DNA from: CAZWUZ01 sp964637655 [NCBI: uncultured bacterium]
GTDB taxonomy: Bacteria; DAOPZR01
Length of the DNA: 7,466 nucleotides
Assembly: GCA_964637655.1 (NCBI GenBank)
Contig: CAZWUZ010000191.1
Coordinates: 1-7,466, forward strand
Reading direction: 5' to 3'
The notes beneath the pieces were generated by a model. It saw only the letters and a program-made list of their open reading frames with translations. It was not told the origin of the DNA and made no database searches. Numbering within the stretch: position 1 is the first letter of the stretch; each line of letters begins with the position of its first letter. Both the position numbers and the translations under genes were made by a program. Below, one piece after another: positions 6,019 to 7,466 of this stretch.

Positions 6019-6024
6019 ACGGGC

Positions 6025-7416
6025 ATGGCTGATTATAGTGGGCTGGCGGAACGGCTTGAGCGGCTACTGGGAGCGGGCGCGGTCATTATGGACGCGGACA
6101 AGCGCACGCCCTATGCCGCCGATGAGGGTCCGACACCACCGGCACTTCCCGACCTCGTGGTGCTCCCCGCCGATGAAGCGCAGGCGGCGGCAGCGGTACG
6201 CCTCTGCGCGGAAGCGGGCGTCCCCATCGTCCCGCGCGGCGCGGGTACCGGCCTGTGTGGTGGCTGCGTCGCTGCGCAGGGCGGTGTGGTCATCTCGCTG
6301 GAACGGATGCAGGCCATCACCGACAGCGACGCGCGCAATTTCTGCGTTGTCACGCAGCCCGGGGTGGTGCTGCAGCGCCTGCACGAGTCAGTCGAAGCGC
6401 AGGACCTCTTCTATCCGCCCGACCCGAACTCGCTGGAAAACTGCTCGGTGGGCGGCACCGTCGCCACCGCCGCGGGGGGGCCGCGCTGTGTCAAGTACGG
6501 CATCACGCGGAACTACCTGCAGGGGGTGCGCGCGGTACTTCCGGACGGCAGCGTCATCGCGTTCGGGGGCAGATTCGACAAGATCAGCACGGGGTACAAC
6601 CTCGCGCACCTGCTCTGCGGCAGCGAGGGCACGCTCGGCCTTATCACCGAGGTGACACTGCGCCTCATCCCGAAGCCGAAACAGACGGTCGACCTGCTCG
6701 TCCCGTTCGCCGATTTCGCCCGCGCCGCGGCGATGGTCCCCGACCTGCTGACCGCGGGGTTCCGCCCCGCGCTCATCGAGTATATCGACGGCGAGGCCGT
6801 GCGCTACGGGGAACAGTTCCTCGGGAAAAAGCAGGCGTTCAGCGACACCGCCGAGGCGCAGTTCATCATCCAACTGGACGGCGACGACAGTGACGCGCTC
6901 ATGCGCGATACCGAGCGGCTCGGTGAATTTGTGCTCGAACATGGCGCACTCGAGGTCTTCATGGCCGAAGAGCGGGCGGACAAAGAACGCATGTGGGAAC
7001 TGCGCCGCAACCTGACCGACGCCATCAAGCAGGCGGGGGGCGGGGCATTCAGCGAGGATGTGGTCGTGCCGCGCGCGCGCATCCCGGAACTGCTGCTGCG
7101 CATCCGGGCGCTCAAGCAGGAATTCCCCGTCAACATCGCCAGTTTCGGGCATATCGGCGACGGCAACGTGCATGTGTATTGTGTGCGCAACGGGCTGGAC
7201 GAACGGCAGTGGAGCGCGCTGAAGGCCCCCTACCTCGAGCGCCTCTTTTCCCTGACGAAGGAACTGGGGGGGACCATCTCGGGCGAGCACGGCATCGGCC
7301 TGACCAAGCGTCCCTTCCTGCGCCATGCCCTCGGCGAAACCGAAATCGAACTGATGCGCTCCCTCAAGCGCGCGGTCGACCCGCGCGGCCTGTTCAACCC
7401 CGGCAAGATATGTTAG
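6025..7416 (+). CDS. FAD-linked oxidoreductase, GlcD / D-lactate dehydrogenase type
   Basis: A complete 463-residue flavoprotein of the VAO/PCMH fold that would oxidise a D-2-hydroxy acid (glycolate, D-lactate or similar) to the 2-oxo acid. The FAD-binding half holds VPRGAGTGLCGG (69-80), the PPDPNS...SVGGTVATAAGG segment (131-152), KYGITRNYL (157-165) and GSEGTLGLITEV (199-210). The C-terminal FAD-oxidase half holds SFGHIGDGNVHV (373-384, with H376 and H383 as likely substrate or metal ligands), SGEHGIGLTK (419-428) and DPRGLFNPGKI (452-462). No iron-sulfur domain is fused. GlcD needs GlcE and GlcF partners, while single-subunit relatives do not; neither partner is seen here, so I give no symbol. 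An ATG at 5938 would add 29 residues, but it lies in the divergent promoter and the added stretch does not look like the family. The gene is divergent from vapB. Confidence 0.92.
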   Translation: MADYSGLAERLERLLGAGAVIMDADKRTPYAADEGPTPPALPDLVVLPADEAQAAAAVRLCAEAGVPIVPRGAGTGLCGGCVAAQGGVVISLERMQAITDSDARNFCVVTQPGVVLQRLHESVEAQDLFYPPDPNSLENCSVGGTVATAAGGPRCVKYGITRNYLQGVRAVLPDGSVIAFGGRFDKISTGYNLAHLLCGSEGTLGLITEVTLRLIPKPKQTVDLLVPFADFARAAAMVPDLLTAGFRPALIEYIDGEAVRYGEQFLGKKQAFSDTAEAQFIIQLDGDDSDALMRDTERLGEFVLEHGALEVFMAEERADKERMWELRRNLTDAIKQAGGGAFSEDVVVPRARIPELLLRIRALKQEFPVNIASFGHIGDGNVHVYCVRNGLDERQWSALKAPYLERLFSLTKELGGTISGEHGIGLTKRPFLRHALGETEIELMRSLKRAVDPRGLFNPGKIC

Positions 7417-7466
7417 GAGAGTTGCGCGCGCGGCAAACTGACGGTGGTCTGGGTGCCGGCGGCATC
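7413..7466 (-). CDS. C-terminal end of a leftward gene, possibly a sensor histidine kinase
   Basis: Read on the minus strand, the right edge of the window is an open frame of 17 codons (DAAGTQTTVSLPRAQLS) ending in TAA at 7415-7413. The pattern GTQTTVSLPRA resembles the final strand of HATPase domains in sensor kinases (GTTFTVRLPxA), but this is very little sequence. Its stop overlaps the stop of the oxidase gene by four bases in convergent orientation, and no terminator lies between them. It could be a chance frame; sequence beyond 7466 would settle it. Confidence 0.4.
   Translation of the reverse strand, partial: DAAGTQTTVSLPRAQLS

Noticed and set aside
5938-6024. Upstream ATG 5938 as the start of the FAD oxidase
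   Set aside because: It lies within the -10 element of the divergent promoter and has no ribosome binding site. The extra 29 residues do not resemble the family N-terminus, whereas ATG 6025 gives the usual length.
6388-7326. A 312-codon minus-strand open frame under the FAD oxidase
   Set aside because: The plus-strand frame encodes an intact GlcD-type protein end to end; the minus frame is compositional shadow.

Overview
This is a high-GC bacterial window with tightly packed genes. It carries no rRNA, tRNA, CRISPR array or transposase that I can see. The gene content (AsnB, cardiolipin synthase, a GYF_2-TPR membrane protein, a secreted zinc phospholipase, VapBC and HigA antitoxin genes, a GlcD-type oxidase) fits a Gram-negative-type chromosome. 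The phylum cannot be fixed from the sequence alone. The genes at 5264-5907 look less GC-rich by eye than those at 1460-5260.

Layout from left to right: (a) 1-892 (-) is the N-terminal two domains of a glutamine-dependent asparagine synthetase, running off the left edge. It overlaps by one base a HigA-type antitoxin gene (892-1185, -) that has no visible HigB toxin partner. (b) 1186-1457 is an intergenic stretch holding a probable higA promoter and a GC-rich palindromic repeat. (c) 1458-5907 (-) is a compact six-gene run transcribed leftwards: RHH antitoxin, PIN toxin, GYF_2-TM-TPR protein, zinc-dependent phospholipase C with signal peptide, cardiolipin synthase (PLD family), and a zinc-ribbon SAM methyltransferase. 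All five junctions overlap (four TGATG and one GTGA), and a near-consensus sigma70-type promoter lies directly upstream of the first gene. (d) 5908-6024 is a short divergent promoter region. (e) 6025-7416 (+) is a complete GlcD/D-lactate dehydrogenase-type FAD oxidoreductase, possibly read from a leaderless mRNA. (f) 7413-7466 (-) looks like the last 17 codons of another gene that converges on and overlaps the oxidase stop.

The main point of interest is the operon in (c). A type II toxin-antitoxin pair occupies the promoter-proximal position and is joined without a gap to two phospholipid-acting enzymes and a membrane-anchored TPR protein. If the overlaps mean co-transcription and coupled translation, the phospholipid genes would be under the autoregulated TA promoter. 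Whether this is a functional system or an accidental TA insertion upstream of housekeeping genes cannot be decided from one window; conservation of the gene order in other genomes would decide it.
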